A stretch of DNA of 64,000 bases from Prostheceraeus crozeri (taxonomy: Eukaryota; Platyhelminthes; Polycladida; Euryleptidae), in the NCBI GenBank assembly GCA_907163375.1, contig CAJQUW010007487.1:1-64000 (forward strand), read 5' to 3'. Numbering within the stretch: the stretch's first letter is position 1; the number at the start of each line of letters is the position of its first letter. Of the stretch, positions 20,561 to 32,774 are shown in pieces. The notes beneath the pieces were generated by a model that saw only the letters and a program-made list of their open reading frames with translations, ran no database searches and was not told the origin of the DNA. A program made the position numbers and the translations under genes.

Positions 20561-22650
20561 AGATATTTCATTATTAAGCAAATGCTCTAAATGATTATAG
20601 ATTGATGAATTCGATCGGTTCATGCGTTCTTCTTTTATTTGAGTGTATTCAATTTGCATGCACCTGCATGCATTCCATGTTACTTTGGCGAAACAATCCC
20701 TTCTTAGCCATAATAGTCAAATGCGGTTACACAGCCTTCCCCCTGCACATTCGACCTGCGTGTTACTGTTTGTATATTATTATGAGCAATTTAAGACAAG
20801 CGGTTTTGTAGGGCTTTTGCAAGATTTACATCCACATGCTGGCCTATTTAGCGTTACGTTTTAGCAGGGTTAGGATGCAATGTAGTTGCACTTCAGAGAG
20901 TGGAAAGGGTGGCTAAAATTGAGTTCTAGTCTTTGCTTGTTTTTGATAGTTGCTACTTCTTATATCAGCACTTTGCGTCGCTTCTTGTCAAGTGAGAAGC
21001 ATAATTAAACATGCTAAACATAGCAAAGCTGCTTTAGATATGTAGTGTGCAACAGATTCCTTCAAATGTTGACAATTTATTATTCGCAACTTTACTAAGC
21101 TGCATGCACTTATTATTACACATTTTCTGACAGGAGCTTAATTTCTTAAGAGCAATCTGAAATTGTCGCATTCGCCTCTCTAGACCGCACGATTATCAGC
21201 TCTCTTGTCCTGAACTACTCTGGCATTGAATAGACATCAGAGTTCCTATTAACAAGTCCGTCTCATATTCTACAATTACTGAGATCTCGATTACATTTAG
21301 ACTGTAGTTTTAAACATTACCTGTCTAATTAAAGCATGTTTTACACTACAGCCTGAAATGGCGTACTTTAAAGATCGGTTTAAAAGTCATGCCAAAAATT
21401 AGTTTATTCCAACCATGCTTGCATGCATAACAAAGTTTAAAGCTCAATAGTGCATTTTTGAAACTTTAAAAGTAATATACCTACATGTACAAAGCACAAA
21501 CTTAAAACCTGTTTGAACACTTGATTTTAAATATAGCAGCAGCTGGCCATGTTTTTCGAACCCTATTCAGGACAAAGCGTTATAACTGAAAATGACAGTA
21601 TGACAATGAATTTGTGAAAACCTTTTCTGATAATAATACAGGATGAGACCTACTCGCACTTCTACTTATTACATAATTCAGTAGCGTCAACAAATCCTGT
21701 ATTTTATGATTATAGCCCTAATCCATCATTAACTGCATATTGCTTAACCCTGCAAGCCAAATACCATGACATCGCTGGGTTAGCCAATACTATGATATAC
21801 CCGTGGTGCTGTGCTTGAATTCAGCTTCTACATAGTACAATTTTTGTACCTATGTTTGCGCGTTATCTGTATCTTAGACCTCGACATACAGGTCAAAAGT
21901 ATTTCTTCCAATAAGTGACATTTTAATGTTAGGGTGGTGCATAGCCCTAGAACACATGACAAATGAAACATACATGGATGCAAAAAGATCATGAAAGTTC
22001 AAAGCTGAATATTTTCCTCAACCAAAATAAAGAACTTCTGCGCGCCATTTTGAAAAAAAAATTTATATCCCGACAAATGGACGGAGATGAAGAGATGATT
22101 TCATATCAGAAATCTTGACTATCGTTCTAAGTTATGTTGTGTCAAAACGAAATAATCCGAAAAATGATTTTTTGCTCTTACATTGAAGCATAAATTCCTT
22201 GAGATCACAACTTAATGATTAAAGCCACTCAACTCAGTACATGCATTTTTAAAAAACGTTTATCCAGGTTTGACCCCGTGCTCAAAAGTTGACACCCACA
22301 GGTACTGTATCTGCTAGACTGCAAACTGCGATTGCTATCGAATGATGAATAGTTGATGACTACTTCTTTCGTTTTCACTACTGCAAGACTGCATTGATGG
22401 TGTGTTACGTAGATTTTTGAGTAGTTTATGAAGATGTGCTTTCGCAATATTTAGTCACCCGCAAGAGCTGTAAGCACTTATGCAGCTTTACGAAAGATTA
22501 TTCTTACAGAAGTCGCAATGCCGAAATAAACAGTATCGAAGATCATCAATAAGTTCTTTCTATCATGGAAATTTGATGCCACGAAAGCCCATCTTGTATT
22601 ATCGATTGTTGTGCATCTTGGACAACAGACTTATGAGTAGCTGCAGCCGA
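20561..22650. other. Long AT-rich non-coding stretch
   Basis: No supported gene or repeat. Reading frames here are short and show no family resemblance. Confidence 0.4.
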
Positions 22651-22679
22651 ATACACCTTTGGCCGGATGTACACACGAC

Positions 22680-22760
22680 CAGCCACCCAGTGTAAACGTA
22701 TCCGTTGGGCAAACCGCGAGCCATCGGCGACAGGTTGGCTGAGTGGCGATGATTAAAAGG
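22680..22760 (-). repeat. Dispersed short repeat, relative of 46,660-46,803
   Basis: On the minus strand, CTCGCGGTTTGCCCAACGGA followed by TTTACACTGGG aligns with CTCGTGGTTGGCACTACGAA followed by TTTACACTGGG at 46,775-46,800. Both copies also contain a GGCTGAGNGG word. It may be a SINE; the evidence is two diverged copies only. Confidence 0.35.
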
Positions 22761-22900
22761 TATAGGTTTCGTGTTAAAATGATCTAAAATTAATGCAAAC
22801 ACACAAATTTGTTTCATTATGTTATAAAAAACAGGAAGTTTATATAATTGGCGTTGAGTTGGCGCACCGTCGAGTAATATCGTCTATATGTAGGGGGAGG

Positions 22901-22928
22901 GCCAACTGCTACGCATAGCGCAGTTGGC
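22901..22928. repeat. Perfect hairpin with tRNA box-A-like arm
   Basis: GCCAACTGC pairs perfectly with GCAGTTGGC (second arm interrupted only by the GCG overlap) around a short TACGCATA loop. The right arm reads TAGCGCAGTTGGCAAAGCG, like a tRNA D-arm/box A. No box B follows, so no tRNA gene is called. Confidence 0.35.
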
Positions 22929-23039
22929 AAAGCGTTGACAAGTCGAAGATATGCTTTTGCTGTTAGAATACAATGTAGAAATTCACATCTCGTCAGGGCA
23001 GCTATTCCATGCACTATTGGATGTAGAGACAATATGTTT

Positions 23040-25930
23040 GAATGTCTAGGTAGTACTGCTTATGTTTTTCAAATGACAATGTAATGGCCGTATATGACAT
23101 CAAATAAAAGTAATGAAATATTCAGCAAATTTCTAAAACAGAACTTTAGTTAGACACGTATGTGACAGCCATAAAAATACAAATTTTAGATATAAATACA
23201 TGACGATTCTCTGTTAGAAGGAAGGCTATTTCAAAGGGTGTTTTGAGAAAAAAGAGTATTTAACAAAGAAAATGTCCTTCATTAGAGAAATACCCTTCAA
23301 AGTAACACACTTCTGGAATTCCATTACTTTATAAAACACCCATTATATTGTCAAGATACTTTCTTATGTCTGGAATTTTCTTTGCTAAAACACTTAGATG
23401 CCTATTATGAAATGTCAGGAATTATGTGGAAAAACGCAGTTTAACGTACATTGTCCCGAACATTATTTTCTAATTACCCTCCAAATTTATGAAAGATTCG
23501 TCTGACGCGGACTTGCGACTGTATAATCAACCCCTGCAGTTTGTTGTGCATTCCTTCATGCTCAGCCCTTCTAAATGTTATGAGCCTAGCATGGATGGAG
23601 CTTCGATAGATGTTACTCAATTTATGGTGTAATACAATCTTGAAAAGTGCATTGAAAACTTATTGTGTTGATATTCAAAAGTGTTCGAAAAGAATATTGT
23701 GTTGATGTTCAACGTTTCTGCTGAAAATACATTAGCTCTATTATTCAGAACACACCGTAATGATACCTATAATCAGCAGAAACAAGGAAAAATGATAACT
23801 ATCACAGCATATTTTAATTGTTGACTGTCGTTTCTAAGGTATCAGCTGTTTTTAAATATTTAACATTTTAAACAAATTGCCAAACTTAATTTCAAGGCAA
23901 ATGATTTCAACAAGCAAAGGCGCATGTAGATCGACCGATTTCATTTAATATTGCTTGATGATTGACAACGCATTATGAGATACTGATATTGTGACATCCC
24001 ATCTTGTTATTATAGAGCTCTGGATTGTAACCGTATCTGATGTCTATGGTTGTAACAGATTTCAATAATCTTCCACAAAGATGTTATCCATGATCAAAGT
24101 AAAATATTTTTGGATTTAAATATGCATATGTGGATACAATTCATGATGATCTGGATAAAAGATCCATGTATTTAATGCATGCCATATTTATGTAATCACA
24201 TGCAACGCTTGTGTGTCAACGCTTGAAGTAATAATCATCAATTTAGTGTGAGATTGTAGCTTAACTGTTCAATAATAATGCCACGTTTACGAAATACAAC
24301 CCAATATCTTTGACAATATATTTATCTTCTGAAAAGTGTAACTACATTTACTCCTCAAAAAGAGCAGTCAATCAGATCTTTCTCAGGCTATTTTCATGAT
24401 GTTTATTCCCATCGCGTTGTTCAGAGAAAGCTGTCTACGAATATTGTAATGATATTGCACTTAGCTATTATTTGCACGATTCAAAGCACAATTTGACATT
24501 TGCTGTGTCAGCCATCCACCAATTGACCTTAGGGATAGATATAAATGTCACCCAAGAGCTAATAATTATATATAAGAATGATGTTGTTTTAATATTAGAA
24601 ATATCAAATCGTAGGATATTTTCTATTTGACATATTTTGATTGAGTTTAATTACTGCGACGCAAATCCGTTCTGAAACTAAATTACGAAATTACGAAATA
24701 TCAAGCAAAGCGCTGTTTTTTAGGAAATTTCTATTGGTTTCATTCAATTTTTGTATAGAATAAAATTTTATGGGACTACTTACACTCATTTTTGAAGCAT
24801 TGATAATTATAATTCTAATAATACTTTTGTTTGAATTAAGAAATGCCATTTAATAGCGGCAATTTAAATTAAGTCTAACGATCATGGTTGCTATCCTCTG
24901 ATTGGTCAGTAGCCTATCCATTCAGATGCAGTACATCTGTTATGATTTTTAATGTCTAAGTTACGTCCATCACTTGCTGTCTAACTGCTAAGGTACTGTG
25001 GTCATTACTTTCGTGAACATTGTCAAACTTATATTCATATCAGTGCCCATTTCATTTTATCCAGACAAGGCTTTATTTTTAACTCAAGAGGAGTAACTTT
25101 GCTGAGGCGTGGCTCGGATTATTCGATGGGGGTAGTCTTGGTAATGTTATATCATAACACGCAGGCCACAATAGACATGACTCTTTTAAGTATGCATACT
25201 ACGTAGCATCCTCATTGTAAGCAACATTGCAATGTGATCTGGTCTTCAATATTTGCGAAATATTTCTGCTTTTAGGGTGAAATATATGAATCTCATGATA
25301 AGTGCATCCATTCATCGCTCTCGCAGGAAGAGAACTTAAACATTCTCTATCAATAGTCATCTAAAATGGATTGAAACATGCCTTTTGCAGTATCCCAGAT
25401 TTTGTAATAAACGCATGATAAATGTAGCCTTGTCGCCTTACTTGACATGGTAAAGAGATTGAAACAGTAAATGACAGTCCACTGCTCGATTTGCAGCTGA
25501 AAAACAACTCATCAATAGAAATTAATAATAGGCTAACACTATGTATTACCGTGAAATGTACCAATTAAATGAATTTATTCCACTGTATGGCTGTAGTTTC
25601 ATAATTTTAAGTCTTATGGGTAAGCAAGGTCTTTAATATTCATGAGATGAAATCTTTGTGTGAACTTTCATCCAATCTGAGTTTCATTTTAGTTTCTTCA
25701 CTAATGTGGTTCTCAAACAACGAAAAATGGGATTTCTTTTATCTCTTCCTAAAATGCTTATGTCACAACTCGAAAACAAGAAGAGGCCCACCACCGAACG
25801 CGCCGTACTCCATTTGATTAAATGTAAAATGCAAGCACGATTTTTCAAAGTCATATTCAAATGATTAATATGCTTGAATTGGCTTTTGTCCCTTTCCGAA
25901 AGAATGACTGTGCAGCTAAAATAAATTAAT
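23040..25930. other. Long AT-rich non-coding stretch
   Basis: About 2.9 kb with no supported gene, RNA or element ends. It precedes a plausible spliced exon at 25,941. Confidence 0.4.
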
Positions 25931-25940
25931 TTTACTTCAG

Positions 25941-26040
25941 ATGAGCGATATCCTGAAATTGCAAAATTTCATGCGAAACTGTGCTATGAATGCAGCCGTG
26001 CAATTGCTAGACGTTGCAATTCAATATCTTCAACATCCTG
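25941..26040 (+). CDS. Candidate coding exon of unknown gene
   Basis: A 100-bp open segment sits between a good acceptor (TTTTACTTCAG ending 25,940) and a perfect donor (GTAAGTG from 26,041). It starts with ATG and reads MSDILKLQNFMRNCAMNAAV followed by QLLDVAIQYLQHP. The sequence looks like an amphipathic helical protein start. It would end in phase 1. I do not recognise the family. The combination of strong splice sites and clean frame supports a real exon, but no partner exon has been proven. Confidence 0.4.
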
Positions 26041-26376
26041 GTAAGTGTTCACAGAAAGAATGATAGTTAACGGATATAAGGATGGTATAACATGTCAATT
26101 ATGTTTTGTCATATGAGTGTATGATTTAAGTCCTGATGACCTGGACTTTTCAGGTCCTTTCAGTCGCAGTGCAACCTAAATATAGTTTCTGATGCCATGA
26201 TTAAATAGTTAGATTAGACGTCGTGCACATAATGCCAGGCAAACTTCAATGGATTGTGCGCACCCAGCTTGTAATTTCATGTGTGTATATCACTGTCATC
26301 GTTCACCATCATGCTAAATGTGCATAGGAAGGATCGGCATTAGTTCGATTGGCGTTGGCCTCTCATATTTGAATGC

Positions 26377-26940
26377 ATGCTTTCTGTATGTTTCGACATC
26401 ATAATCTGCCTTCCTATCTCTCTCTCTCTGCTTCGATGCTACAATGATCACAACTACAATGAAAAACTTTATGACAATTTCGAATTTGTGGATATGATGT
26501 TTGAAATCGAGTATTACTTCCGAAAATGCATCAACCATCCCGCATACAAATGTATAAATGGTATGCTTCATGAAATCATCAATCAATACGAATTTCATCG
26601 TGATGAAGTGTAACATTTAAAGTTTAAGAGCGTTATTACTGGTAATCATTATTGACATAGATTCATCAAAATCCTATCAGCTTAATCCTTATCCTGAAAC
26701 CTCGGCGACATCTTGCCTTTATTTTAAATCTTCTCAGCAGCATCATCAGGAGTGGAGAAGTCTCACATCGTCCAACCCTCAACAGAAGAGGAAAGGAAGA
26801 AGTTAAAAGGAAAAAGTAAAATTAAGTCAGCAGCATCATCACGTAGACTACTTCTCAATAAGCGCTTATCGAAAGATCTATTGCATAGATCAACAATTTC
26901 TCCTAATTGCCTCCTATATTTACTCAGTCAGTTGTGCTGA
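26377..26940 (+). CDS. Possible further exons downstream (weak)
   Basis: Two protein-like frames follow the candidate exon. 26,440-26,613 reads EKLYDNFEFVDMMFEIEYYF and on to HEIINQYEFHRDEV, then a stop. 26,737-26,940, after an acceptor-like TTCTCAG, reads VEKSHIVQPSTEEERKKLKG with a basic tail. The first lacks an obvious AG acceptor and the two have not been joined in phase with the exon at 25,941. Composition is host-like, but the evidence is weak. Confidence 0.2.
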
Positions 26941-27121
26941 TGGTCAATAAACAGTCCAATTACATAGTCTAATTGAGACTCTCAGTAAACTGCTCGGACA
27001 AAAGTAATTTATTATGTGACGTCTTTGCATACCATGTTACTGAGCTTGGATGCAGTGTAGAGAACTTACCATTTTTGATGATACATAACGTGGAATTGGT
27101 AAATTAGAATGTGTCCGTTAC

Positions 27122-27868
27122 CAGTGTTTTATCCACTCCTAGTGGTTCAGGGGGAAATTTTCCTTAAGGGTGTTCTGAAAGTTTATGCATCTCATCAGGC
27201 AATGAGAAATTGTAATTCCTTATGTACAATATAAATGGGCCTCTATATATGACATGTCATTGATCTGATCTGTTCATGAATACTTCGAAAACATGGCTAT
27301 ATAAGTATGCCTATTTTAGGGCTATAATTCCGAGACGATAGAGAGAGAGAGAGAATCGTTTATTTGCATGAATTGAAAATCACAGATACATTTAATTTCA
27401 AAATGATTAAAAGACAAAGTCAAAAAGTCATGTTTGATAGAAATGCTTTTAAATTGTAACTTATAGCTACCTAATCACTTGTTACAGATTAATGATTTCT
27501 TCAATGTCTGAAAGTTATTTATTTGATCGCTACTATAATTCACATCAATTAATCATCATTATCATTACATTCACATGTACGTATGTACGCGTGTCAGCAG
27601 AAGCGATTACATCTCACTGTAACGAGAAAGCGAAGGATTACAAATCTTGCTTTGTCTATGGATAGATAACTCCCGCTCACGAGTGAAGCCGCGGTCTGCA
27701 GCCAGCGGAGCGTCAATTAAGCGATTTAAAAGCAAAAGACGATCTTAAAAATTTACAGCTACATCCTACGTCTAGTGTATGATTTTAGTTATGTCTTCCA
27801 TCATAGGGGGGGGAATTCTGACATTTAGGGGGAAAGTTTCCCCCCAAACAGGGCTGGATAAAACACTG
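27122..27868. mobile_element. hAT-type non-autonomous element, 747 bp (CAGTG ends)
   Basis: The left end CAGTGTTTTATCCACTCC and the right end GGGCTGGATAAAACACTG are inverted, and the similarity runs ~45 bp inward through a GGGGGAAA-TTTCC block. The 8-bp TCCGTTAC occurs at 27,114-27,121 and again at 27,870-27,877 (one extra G before the second). CAGTG ends and an 8-bp duplication fit hAT. A (GA)n tract lies at ~27,340. No transposase is present. Confidence 0.75.
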
Positions 27869-27878
27869 GTCCGTTACC

Positions 27879-29887
27879 AAGTAATAATTATCAAATCACC
27901 ATTACTTTCCATGCAAGACACTAAATTCTCTTTCCTAATGAGAGAATTGACGAAGGAGATCCATCAAGTTTACGGAGAAACAACTGAGACCAAAGGAAGT
28001 AGACAAATTTGCGATGAAGCTGAGCTTAAGGAAGCACACGTATTAATTAATAGGCCTAGTGTTGACAATAGTTCGGCACATGTTAAGTTGCATCGCTTTG
28101 CACAGGTAGGTCTATTACGATGATGTCAGGAATCTAGTGTTGGAATCAGTATATTGCAGATTTTAGGAAAATACTTACAGCGAACTCTGCATGAGTGGGT
28201 GGCTTTGTAGCACAGATCTCTTCCCGTACATCCGGAAATCTATCTTAAGAAGAGTAGCAGGTTCTGAGGTAATTTAAGCCTAAAATTACAAGGTTCGCTA
28301 TGCTTCTGTTACCTCTTTAGCAGTAACATTTCCTCGGAACTTCTTCGATATGAATACCTCATCTCTACATACGAGTATAGAAGTACAATCTCATAAATGC
28401 ATGATTTTATGCAGGCCTACATGAGTCCCTAGCCATTCCATTCATGTCAATAAAGCATAATGCATGTAAATTCATGAGCAGAAGATCAGCTCTATAAACA
28501 AGAAACAGAGTCATGAGAACGCTGCATTTGCTGTTTGGTTGGAGGGAATGTTTTCTTCCGCTTATTCAGGGTACACTGTAACTCCTGATCCTACCTAATC
28601 CTTACCTCCATTCCTTGGACATCTGTTTGTTAAGCCGTATTTACCAATTAACAACTACACTGGAATATCATATTTCTTAAATTCCATCTTAGACATTATT
28701 TACGCCTGCAAGCATACATTATGGTGAGAAATTGATAAAAATTACAAAAATGATGCAAAATCTAATATCTACTCAGTTTCAGAACCACCAACTTAACTAA
28801 CATGAATTGCTGTGCAAAGCCAACTAATTGTGCGAAAAATATGATGCACAAAATAATTCTGGAGGGATGTAAGAAGCACACATCATACCCACTGCTGGTA
28901 AGAGTCTTGTGCCGGTATTCCTTCAAGGAAATTTGAATCTTCACAAACAGATTATACAAAACTAGCTGTGAACAAATTAAGAACATTAATTCTCACTAAT
29001 TGTAAGATATATCAAGTCTTAAGTGTTATTTGTTCTCAACAACTGAAAAGTCAAAACCATCATTAAATTTTGCCAAAATTTTACACAATCCCAAAAGTCT
29101 GACTGTTCTTGAAGAGCACTGCATTGTCTATTTGAAAATACTCATAATTACCTGTTTACAGCCTACTGCATTAGAATGATTCATACTTTCGAATTATCGA
29201 GGATTATTGTGTAACTACTTGAACCCTAGAAAACAGCTGCGCACTCAAAAATTAAGAGGATGAGAAGTAAGAGGTTATGAGGCTGAAATACTTCGTAGCT
29301 TTACTATCATTATTGATTTTCATGTAAATTTTTTTAAAAACCAAACAGCTAATTTTCCTATATTGCATACATATTGGCCGTTAATACACCCTGCCCCTCT
29401 GAAAAGCTCTTCCATGCGAATTGGCCGCAATAACGGCGAATATTTATGCAAACGTTTTTGAAATGAAGTATTTTCATACCTGCAATACGCACATTAAAAG
29501 AGCGAAATTTTATTTGAGCACATTTACAAACGTAAATGACCTAATATCCTTACACTGGTCACTCATGGAGTCTGAAAATGAAGCATGTCATCAAAAGATA
29601 TTGCATGTTGCCACTTGCCTTGTAAATCTACAAATATACATACTGGGGCCTATCACATTCCAAATCTAATATCGATAAGTTTTATCTGCGAGTGTTTACC
29701 CCTGTGTGAAACTTAACAACCCAACTACATCAATACCCTCGATAACAACAATTTCAACCATTTTAGAAATGCAAACTAGTCATGATTACACGCGCATAAT
29801 GACTAGAAATTCGGGAAAAGTATTGAAACACATTTTAATGTTGGAAAAGTAAGAAATTGTGATACTTATCTCATAACACCATACATT
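27879..29887. other. Non-coding spacer
   Basis: AT-rich with no supported gene. A frame running from 27,779 begins inside the preceding element and shows no family resemblance, so it is not called. Confidence 0.4.
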
Positions 29888-30532
29888 TCACAACCGAAGT
29901 ATAGCGGCAGCTACGAAGCTCCGTTCCGTATCCGTCAGATGAATGTTCCGGTTCGCAGATTGAAGCGGTCGAAAACTTTCCAATTGTCGGAATAACTGCT
30001 TGCCAACGCGGTTGTAGATCACGGCGGGGTCTCTTCGCCACTTGGGAAGCCGGTCTAACGGCGCGGGGATGTGGTACATAGTCGCATTTGGACATATCCC
30101 GCATAAAAGCTCTTTTAATTCAGTTAGCTTTTGAAAAATAATGGTAGAACTGGTGCCCCAACTGTTAACGGGGTTTGTTCCAAATCCAAGAAAAAGTTTC
30201 TTAACATTGATAGGGTCAATCACTCTATTGAGGAGAATAGAAGCGTCGTCCCAAGCAGCCCCTCGGAAAGCAAATGTTTCGATCTCGGATACATAAAATT
30301 CCCTGGTACAAAAGTTGGAATCACCAATCAAAACTGTGCGGGTTGCCGGAGCATCAACGGTTTGGGTCGATATACTACACCTACTAATATGATTGCGAGT
30401 TTCACGACGCTGAATGCGGTTCCGACGAGAGCGCCCACCTCTTGTACGGAAATCTGCAGGAGGATCGCCGTTTTCGTCGAGAAAGCGTTTCCTCCTCGAA
30501 AGCCGTTTGACATCAACAGTTGAAGTGTTCAT
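29888..30532 (-). CDS. SGNH/GDSL-hydrolase-like protein, 214 aa
   Basis: The frame starts with ATG at 30,532 and is uninterrupted. After a basic N-terminus (residues 1-60, many Arg) it carries the SGNH landmarks: VLIGDSNF (Ser72, block I), FRGAAWDD (Gly91, block II), LGFGTNPVN (Asn120, block III) and IHLTDTERSFV (His198, block V). The Asp normally three residues before the His is not present, so hydrolase activity is uncertain. Length suits a single SGNH domain. Such domains act as esterases; they also occur in ORF1 proteins of some CR1-like LINEs and in lineage-specific expansions of invertebrates. No reverse transcriptase adjoins it directly; the Penelope-like fossil is 0.9 kb away on the same strand. 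Intact frame and normal start favour a gene under constraint or a young element. Confidence 0.5.
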   Translation of the reverse strand: MNTSTVDVKRLSRRKRFLDENGDPPADFRTRGGRSRRNRIQRRETRNHISRCSISTQTVDAPATRTVLIGDSNFCTREFYVSEIETFAFRGAAWDDASILLNRVIDPINVKKLFLGFGTNPVNSWGTSSTIIFQKLTELKELLCGICPNATMYHIPAPLDRLPKWRRDPAVIYNRVGKQLFRQLESFRPLQSANRNIHLTDTERSFVAAAILRL

Positions 30533-31429
30533 GACTGAAATAGTATTGGAAACAAATCAGAAAAAGTGTTACAGAGCACATGCGTGAATGCAGAATATCA
30601 GAAGTATCATGAAGGAAACCTTGAAATATATGAGGCTTCAATCTATTCTTCATATTACATACGCATGCATTCAATTATGTTTCAAAGTTAAGAAACCGTA
30701 ATTGTCAAGAATGAAACATTTATGAGAAAATGATGTAGATGAGAAGCCTTCATTAGGTAATGCATGAATAATCCAGCTACTCAACATTTCGCATGCAGCG
30801 TGGGATCCAGCAGTGCTCTTCTCTTTGTTAGGGGGTTTAAGAGAGGGATCTTGTATGACTGTACAATTATACCATATATAAAAGCGTGCACTGACTTTTA
30901 GGAAGGGGACCAAGTGCACCAAAAGCAGGTCCGTGACTAAAAGACAATATCGATCAACATTAAGTACATTTCAAAAGTGTATACATTAACTGCACAGTGG
31001 ACAAGCACATACTGTAAAGTTCTGCATAAATTGCATTTTAGATAATTCTGCACAATTTGTGTACTTACTGTACGACAAGTGAAAGCAAATTTTTGATTTA
31101 TGTAAGTCTCACGAGTAATTTGAATATTGAACTGCCTATTTCAAATCAATAATTGGCTGAACGCTAGAGTTTTGAAAATCCGAAGGAAATAGCTTATCGT
31201 TAATTAGCATGAATGTTTAAGCACATGGAGTATGCTATGTTGTTAATGCTTAATGACGCGCAGCACATAAAATTAGTACGTTGCAGTTTCCGTCATGAGC
31301 AATATTCATAATCATAGACTCACAGACGATGTAGTGGTATGAAAGATAGTATGACAAGATTCATTATTTGAAAACAAGATTGATGCCTCCAGAATAACGA
31401 AAATAAGGCCAAAATTTCTCGATATTGAA
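30533..31429. other. Spacer upstream of the SGNH-like frame
   Basis: No gene recognised. It could include the promoter of the minus-strand SGNH-like frame, but no specific element is visible. Confidence 0.35.
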
Positions 31430-32465
31430 TGTTTATTGCCGACGTTTCGGACGTTCGTCCTTTATCAAGGCACAAGAGCAATTCACAAACGTATGGGCAT
31501 GCGCACACGAATAGAAAAGGCTTATATACAAATTTTTACAATACAGTTGACACAAAAACGATTAGAAGTCAGTCATTTCTATCTTTCTATTATTAAGATC
31601 GAGTTCCAAAGATCTGATTTGACGAGATTCGGACAATGTAGTATCAACAGGATCTCTACCTTTGTCAAAAATTTTGTACATCAAAATAATCGATAGAACC
31701 GGTGTGACCTTGATGTTTCTGCAACAAGTGGTCAGAAAGGGCACTGACTTTGTTGCGAGCGTTAATGCTGTTACGATGCTCAGCATAGCGCAAATAAAAA
31801 GGGCGGCTACTTTTGCCGATGTAAAATTCTGTACATAATTTGCAGGTAAATTTATAAACGACAAAACGGTCATTGGACCTATAATTATCATTCAGTGCGT
31901 TACAGAGACGACAGTTTTATATACTTTTCATTTTTACTTTTATCATTTAGGGCACTAGAGAGAGAGAGACTTATTTGGTTTACTGATTAGGTTCGATTTT
32001 ATATCATACTTGTCCATAAGCTTGTGGATTTGCTTGTTAGTCCCATCACTTGCAAAATCTAATGATAAATTAGTTTTGTACTTAGTGTATTGCTTTTTCT
32101 TTTTTCTTTTTGTTATTTTTGTCTACGAGAAAATCCTTCTCACTGAAACGGTTACTGCGACAATTATTTTTGAAAGTCTCAATAGCAACATTACTTTTTT
32201 CCGGATCGCTACATCTTTTTCGCACATAATTAATGCTGTTTGTGATATAATTTCGCTTGCATGATTAGGCAGGTGACTACTTTTATTTAAGTAAATTCCC
32301 GAGTTGCTCCCTTATGTACCATCCATACGAAACTGCATTGTGTTTGACATCAAAACTAATATCCAAAAAGTTTAAGACTTTATCTGAGATCTCTGTCGTG
32401 AACTGGATGTCATTATGAATTCCACTAAACACTTCCAAAAATTTTTTGCAATTTGTTAAAAAGTA
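31430..32465 (-). pseudogene. Penelope-like retroelement fossil (3' part)
   Basis: Minus-strand pieces show a reverse-transcriptase tail (DKVLNFLDISF) followed by a GIY-YIG-type endonuclease region (YKFTCKLCTEFYIGKSSRPF, then AEHRNSINARNKVSALSDHL) and the family's C-terminal block RSLELDLNNRK. This order is that of Penelope-like elements with a GIY-YIG endonuclease. It ends in a terminal-repeat-like sequence with a hammerhead-like core at 31,436-31,474. The copy is a 5'-truncated, broken fossil with several breaks and looks old. A different LINE fragment adjoins its upstream side. Confidence 0.75.
31436..31474 (-). ncRNA. Hammerhead-ribozyme-like motif of the Penelope-like fossil
   Basis: On the minus strand TTGATAAAGGACGAACGTCC is followed by GAAACGTC. 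GGAC and GTCC pair as stem II around a GAAC loop. The flanks correspond to the hammerhead core CUGAUGA...GAAAC with two departures in the first strand. Hammerhead motifs are known in the terminal repeats of Penelope-like elements. It is probably degenerate here. Confidence 0.5.
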
Positions 32466-32774
32466 TGACTAGAGGTGTCCAACTTTTTGTGTGGGAGACG
32501 CTCAGATGATATGCTCGTCATGAGAAACAGAAGACCAATGGAAGCGATCAGTTTAGAGGAAAGCGAGTGCGATACTGCTACCCGCTTCTTCTACTTGGGA
32601 GACATATTGGATTCCGATGATGGAACGGAGGCAGCTGTGACTCGGAATGGTGGTCGAACTTTCATAAAGCTAAAACGAATGCGCATTTTCTATCAGGGAA
32701 AACTTTTCTCTGATGCAATAAAAGCGGTTTCATTTAAAAATACCATTGTAACTCCAGTAAAATTATGCCCTTAA
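32466..32774 (+). pseudogene. LINE reverse-transcriptase fragment
   Basis: The plus-strand frame reads SDDMLVMRNRRPMEAISLEE, then ATRFFYLGDILDSDDGTEAA and RNGGRTFIKLKRMR. This matches the segment just after the reverse-transcriptase core of non-LTR elements, with the common pattern F.YLGD.Ld..Gg.e.av..R. It is an isolated ~100-residue piece, opposite in strand to the Penelope-like fossil that it abuts near 32,466. Clade is not determined. Confidence 0.6.

Noticed and set aside
22901-22950. tRNA gene suggested by TAGCGCAGTTGGC
   Set aside because: No box B downstream; the box-A-like word is one arm of a hairpin.
27779-28123. A 114-aa reading frame
   Set aside because: It starts inside the right end of a hAT-type element and shows no protein-like conservation that I recognise.
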